A DNA stretch of 64,000 nt from Camellia lanceoleosa. Lineage: Eukaryota > Streptophyta > Magnoliopsida > Ericales > Theaceae. Position 1 is the stretch's first letter; each line of letters starts with the position of its first letter. The stretch covers positions 74,987,551-75,051,550 of the forward strand of contig CM045761.1 in NCBI GenBank assembly GCA_025200525.1, given 5' to 3'. The position numbers were made by a program, and so were the translations under genes. A model generated the notes under the pieces. The model saw nothing but the letters and a program-made list of their open reading frames with translations, searched no databases and had not been told where the DNA came from. This document shows positions 59,288 to 64,000 of this stretch, piece after piece.

Positions 59288-60516
59288 CTTTTGTACTTCT
59301 TTGTATTTTGGGAAATTGAATGGAAGTTTGTACCAATTTTTGTTGTATTATACTTCATGATGTAAGTAATGTTTATGGAATGAATTTTACTATGATGTAA
59401 CTTATGTAACTTACTTAGTAGCTTTGTGGAATGAATTTTTATTATGGAATGAATGTACAGAATGAATTTTATAAGTTATTATGATGTAACTTATTATGTT
59501 ATTCTGTAATGAATTTTGGGAAACGTTGGTGTCATTGTAAGAGCTTTGTGGATGCTATTTGGCAGATCTGTGGACGAATTTTGTGGATGGTATGTGGATT
59601 CATTTTTGTGGATGCTATGTGGATGAATTTTGTGGATGCTTTGTGGATGACTGAATTTTGTGGGTGCATTGTCACTTATCTGTGGCCTGTTATCTGTTGC
59701 AGGTTCTCTTATCTGGGTGCATGAATTTTGGTTGTAATGAACAACTTCTGTTATCTGTTGCAGGTTTGTTTGTAATTAACAGATTTGGCAAATCTGTTAT
59801 CTGTCAACTAGTATCTGTTTGTCTCTTATCTGTGGCCTCAACTATTATTTGTTAGCAAGTTGAAAGCAGATATAGAATGCGTGGTACATTTCTTCACCAT
59901 CGTGCTGACTTCTTCATTAATGAATATCAATACTCTGTTTCTGCATGGTCTATTGTATATTTTTTTGTTTGAAGGGGAGCTGATTAGTTCATAACAATGC
60001 ACAATGGGAGAAAAATTGCTAATGCACAGGTTGACCCCATGGGGTATGCTTCCACACAACCGTTGTGTTTGAAAAAACAAAATATTTTGTGCCCATATTG
60101 ATGTTAGAGTGTATGAGACCGTTGGCCGGTTGTGCACAATTTTTGTTTGCAATTACAGCTTATGATTCCAGTCAATGATTCTGACACTTAAACCTTATTG
60201 TCCATATTGAACGATTCACAAACATGAAGTAATCAACAAAACATAGGTTAATGATAGTTTATGATATCGGTCATTGACATTACAAAAAAATTACATTGTC
60301 ATCGTACCAACAAAAATCATAAGACAGCTTTTAGTCGAGGACGGTGACCCAAAAAAATACCTTCAAGAAAGTGGACATGATGAAGACATTAACGCATGCA
60401 CCGTTGCAATGGTTAGCAGAGTATGACGGTCTGTTAGTTTCTACGTCGTTTATTTTCGCTCGACGATGCCATCTTACAAGACTACGCTTACTATGTCATA
60501 CATATGTCCAGGTCTG
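59288..60516. other. Spacer with repeats; left flank of the second Ulp1 region
   Basis: No gene was seen. 59330-59520 has recurring ttatg/gaatgaatttta stretches. 59922-60018 shares blocks with 21674-21782, one of them inverted. Confidence 0.5.
59535..59680 (+). repeat. Degenerate gaattttgtggatgctatgtgg repeats
   Basis: gaattttgtggatg-type units recur at about 59576, 59628 and 59652, with related attttgtggatgc units between them, at irregular 22-30 bp spacing. Low-complexity frames here are not genes. Confidence 0.6.
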
Positions 60517-61067
60517 CTAATCCTCGCTCAAATCAACAACCTCGGAGTCTGAGTAATCTGAAAGGTCAGGGTCCGACACCAGTGCAGGATCCTCCATTAT
60601 AGCCTTGATCGCAGATGCCGGGTTCGATCCATGTATCTTCGACTTTGCCTTTGCGTCCTCTATCCGTGAGTTCCTAATGAGTCGACGAGTCATTTGATCA
60701 ACCTCACTTTGCAAACGATGCCTAACTTGGGACTCGCTGACATGAGGGAATTGCCGCTGCATTTCAACCGATCGGCCTTTTGTGTCCTTCACAAAAGCAC
60801 ATCGACAGTGGTGTTCACACTAAACTCGTTTGGCAAACAGTGAAACTGGAATTCCAAAATACTTCCCCAGGCAAGCATCTTGTATTGGGGTGCAGTTGTA
60901 ATCCCGTAGAGGTTCAAAACTCCACAGTGGGAACCCTGTTTCAAAGAAACGTCGATCACCGAAGGAATCGATATACCCACCTGCATAATCCAATTTTGGT
61001 GACTTCGGTCAGGAGCTATCAGCCGTTGCAAGTGATTGTCTACGACCACGTTTATCGTGGTGTGCAT
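60517..61067 (-). pseudogene. Unrecognised broken gene fragment
   Basis: Two overlapping minus-strand frames (61067-60789 and 60792-60517) read as one protein with a 1-nt shift near 60790. The first part contains SIPSVIDVSLKQGS and a PNEFSVNTTVDVL block of beta-strand character. A GT-like site after NWIMQ (about 60980) could be an intron border. The second part is helical and basic, then strongly acidic at the end (SDPDLSDYSDSEVVDLSED, stop at 60517). I do not recognise the family. It lies between the GRF gene and the second Ulp1 gene and could be an accessory gene of the same element. Confidence 0.4.
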
Positions 61068-61790
61068 CCATAGGTGTGAAGGTTCTTGATTGAGTCCAAC
61101 TTTGTTTTCGCAGGTTCACCAAGAATATATGGACGCAAAAACAAACCCAAATGCAAAGGAAACAACACTGGTTGCAAACTTTTTTGTGGTTGGTTGTAAA
61201 TGTTAAATTACCTTAAATCCGTAGTCATTAATACGTTGGTGGTAGGTTTAAAGATGTGAACACACTTATTGTTGTTTGGTGGCAACACCTACCCAAACTG
61301 CGTAAAAGCAACTTAATGACTGCGGGTATTTCATTTAATAGGTTCGGTGCAATTGGAAAGGCATATGTATCTGATAAGAGCAATTTTGCTAACCTTTATG
61401 GATGAGTAGACATGTAATTGGGTTGGGGCACAAATACAAATGACGAATGTGAATGTATGATGAACTGTGGGTGTGGAAATCAATGACAGTGGGATAGTAC
61501 TGATGGAAGATACAATGCATGTGTGTTGGAAATGCCAAATAATGGACGATCAGGGGTACTGAACGGATGACTTGGTGCATGCAAGAAGGAACGAATTTTT
61601 GCAAGATGAATTCGGCCAGTTTGAGAAATTAATACAATGTATGTCACAATGCATGAGGTCTTCTGCAAACATACAAGTCATGTACCATATATTACAAATA
61701 CTTACAGCATAGTGTTGTGTAATATTATGAATCTGTACATTCCTTTAAAAAAGTAGTCAGTAAAATAAAACATACACATATTCCTACAAA
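61068..61790. other. Spacer, no gene seen
   Basis: No convincing coding pattern. Open frames on the minus strand lack start context and domains. Confidence 0.45.
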
Positions 61791-62069
61791 ATGTTCGATT
61801 CGAACAAGATTGAAGCTATTGTTGAAGCTCATGTTGCTCCTGTATTCCAGCAGTTGCAAGCTATCTACGAAAGGCTAAATGAAGTGGACACACGGTTGTC
61901 AAGTTTGGAGCAGCAAGTCGGCGCTATCAAGCAGAACGTTGATTGGCTGACCGATGACAAATTGGAGGCGGACGAAGTGAAGTCTGATAAGACAATGGAT
62001 GAGGACAGCCAATCAGTCAGTACGGACAACTCTTCCGAAGACGCTGCTGATGATGCAGCAGATATGTAG
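61791..62069 (+). CDS. Small acidic coiled-coil protein (hypothetical)
   Basis: This 92-codon frame starts at a true ATG and ends TAG. The first ~55 residues form an amphipathic helix with heptad spacing (QQLQAIYERLNEVDTRLSSL). The tail is acidic and Ser-rich (EDAADDAADM). There is no membrane segment. It may be the last or only exon of a short gene on the strand opposite to the adjacent Ulp1 gene. Codon use looks coding, but no family is recognised; it could also be a detached coiled-coil exon of a transposon gene. Confidence 0.45.
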   Translation: MFDSNKIEAIVEAHVAPVFQQLQAIYERLNEVDTRLSSLEQQVGAIKQNVDWLTDDKLEADEVKSDKTMDEDSQSVSTDNSSEDAADDAADM

Positions 62070-62543
62070 ATTTGATTTCTTTTTTTTTTTTAACATTCCC
62101 TGTAAGCCATGAAAGTTTTGTTTTGGCTGGAGTCATATGTGCTAATGGGCTGATATATAACTTACCTATGAAGAGTATTGAGTTTTCATTCATAATGTGG
62201 TTTCTTTCATTTTTGAAAATTAATTTTCCTTTTTTGTAATGAAATTATAAATTAACTTCGGTAACAAAAGCAGTCGTAAATTATATACAGTTATAGTCGC
62301 ATTCATCCGAACAAGAAACATGCGTAAACAAAATAGTACTAAGTCAGCAGCCACATTAACATGTTTGATCCATGTTTACATTTGACTTGCACTTTGCAGT
62401 TAGTCCATATTTACATCGTCCAGCAAAAACAATACTGGGGAGCCATAATTAACATCCATATTGAAATCAAACAATAAAAAATTAGTTAAGTTCTATTGCC
62501 ACCCAAATTACTGGCGTACTGGCAGCCCATTCCCATCACTGGC
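62070..62543. other. Intergenic spacer between convergent genes
   Basis: AT-rich, with aatgaaatt and a T run at 62079. It is likely the 3' UTRs of the coiled-coil ORF (+) and the Ulp1 gene (-). Confidence 0.4.
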
Positions 62544-64000
62544 CTAGCTTGTGGCATTGCTCATATGAAGGCACTCCCGGTACTCTGCGATCTTTGCATT
62601 ATTGACATCCATAACGATGTCAACCAACAACTTATGACGCACAGAGGGAGCGAACTTTGTACAGAAAGATCATAAGACAAATCAGTTAAAATTACAGGAC
62701 ATACAAGGAAGGATTTGATTGACAAATGGAAATTAAGCGGTAGTACCTTGTGTGGACCAGGGCTTAAATCAAGTTGCTGCATGAATTTGATGACGAACAT
62801 CCCACAGTCAAACGTGCTACAAAAATAATTTCACATTAAAGTTGTTGTCAATACTTAATAGGTTCGTTAAGTCAGTCATGTAGCATAGACATTAATGTGA
62901 GGGAGGGATTGTGGATTACTCGTCCAGTTATTGTACTGGCCTCTCATCTAACATGCAGCGATGGAAGCTACGCAGGTCTGTAACATAATCATTTCCAAAG
63001 TGTAGTTGCAGCAAGTCATGCATAGTTTGAACCTGTTCCACAAGGTTGAAGTTGGTTTACACAAAAGATGTTCAAGTTTTTTGTAGTGTTCAGAAATGCA
63101 CCAGAAGGACATACCAAAATTTTAGCCGCATTTAGCTTCCTTTTGTTCGGTCGGTTAGATGGGACCGAGTCGAATAGGTAGGCTACACGGTCCACCATAT
63201 CAATTTTAATGCACAACCAATGCACTCCTCTATAATTGAAAGGCATGTAAATCTACACGTAAACACAACGGCAGACCTTGTTTAGAGGCTATGTAAACAT
63301 GTAATGGCTTTCATATTTTCGTTTTAATATAACGGGATGAACATTGATATTACCCTCTGGCATGCATCAATCGCACCAGTGTATCTGTCATGTCCAAAAA
63401 ATGATGTGATGATATGGTCATGGTGCAGAGGTTGCATATCTTTATTTAGAATCAAAGTCTGCATGTGTAATGCATAAAGGTCATTGACGGAAACATTTGT
63501 CAAAATATGTCATACACAATACACAACGTAGCTTTAAACACTTACTTACCGACAGATATACGGGAAAGAACAAATCAGTGTGCCTCCCATCATTGTGTAA
63601 ATCCCTCTGTCAATTAGTCAATTGCACCACCACCAAGTTGATTGGCTGGAACATTGTATGCAAGACACAAGGCAAGTTGATTAGAAAGGTTTCTGAGTTC
63701 AGGGGTACTGAAAAATGCAGATTCATATTTGTGCAGCCAACACTTACAGTGTCGAATAGCCACGACCCTGGTTTGAGCGTGCGCATGTCATGCCGGGTGC
63801 CAACTTCACATGCCCGTCCATGAAGATTCATGGAAACAACAATGTCCCTACAAGCAATAAATGATCCTTAGAACGATAGTTATTTCACAGTGGACTGTCA
63901 TTTAAAATTTGCAAGTAGTAAATAAAACAATACATTTCATTTTTGCTATCGTCAAATACATAGTGAAGAAGTTTTTGTTCCTCCGCCGATAACAATCCTT
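62544..64000 (-). CDS. Ulp1-type cysteine protease gene, copy 2 (3' part, cut by window edge)
   Basis: Exons homologous to copy 1, from the window edge leftward: 64000-~63934, 63847-63748, 63606-63550, ~63490-63354, 63252-63115, about 63035-62890, 62816-62747 and 62654-62544 (stop TAG). Sizes match copy 1 exactly for the 100-, 57-, 138- and 70-bp exons. Catalytic His (GVHWLCIKID), Asp (YLFDS) and Cys (STFDCGMFVIKFM) are all present, and the Cys exon lacks the stop of copy 1. Possible lesions: the acceptor before the 63490 exon reads ttttgac where copy 1 has ttttcag, and the 62890-63035 exon may have a frame problem near 62935. It would cleave SUMO/ubiquitin-like modifiers or a self-encoded substrate. 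The HMG-box end, if present, lies outside. Confidence 0.75.

Overview
The window is repeat-rich intergenic DNA from a flowering plant, most likely a eudicot. The evidence is AT-rich spacer with CT-rich leader regions, GT-AG introns, a giant Tat/Ogre-lineage Ty3-gypsy retrotransposon with a second RNase H, and relics of CACTA, hAT, MITE, LINE-1 and FAR1/MULE elements. The species cannot be named from sequence alone. I see no rRNA, tRNA or CRISPR and no clearly intact host gene. Nearly all long reading frames are transposon genes carrying stop codons that look like C-to-T (or G-to-A) decay.

Layout. 1-7218: minus-strand, strongly decayed Tat-lineage element (gag to protease, mutated primer-binding site, 5' LTR), running off the left edge and inserted in a CACTA terminus (7219-7479). 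7480-11100: AT-rich spacer with a hAT-like relic, MITEs, tandem duplications and a foldback repeat. 11677-14213: FAR1/MULE-type transposase pseudogene (+). 15979-16646: tandem duplication. 17150-20748: five-exon plant-mobile-domain (PMD) pseudogene with a TATA box. 20787-21671: 5'-truncated LINE. 22282-29403: multi-exon minus-strand pseudogene joining an HMG box, a PMD-like domain and a Ulp1 cysteine protease. 30285-33495: MITEs and foldbacks.

34587-58604: a nearly complete 24-kb Ogre/Tat element, flanked by the perfect 5-bp duplication ACATT. It has 3.85-kb LTRs, gag-pro and pol, an antisense PMD-type gene, a 58-bp satellite-like array and a polypurine tract. A related solo LTR (53377-57121, opposite orientation, duplication ACCGG) is nested in its 3' LTR. 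The element appears to have landed in the 5' intron of a GRF zinc-finger gene (58815-59287). 60517-61067 is an unknown broken gene, 61791-62069 a small coiled-coil ORF, and 62544-64000 a second, better preserved Ulp1 gene cut by the right edge.

The most striking unexplained signal is a set of arrays of a degenerate GCCGG-type motif repeated every ~20 bp. They recur about 225 bp inside every LTR (upstream of the TATA box), again in the middle of the LTRs, and immediately upstream of the antisense PMD gene in the same orientation relative to transcription. This suggests a shared cis-regulatory module controlling both genomic and antisense transcription of the retroelement family.
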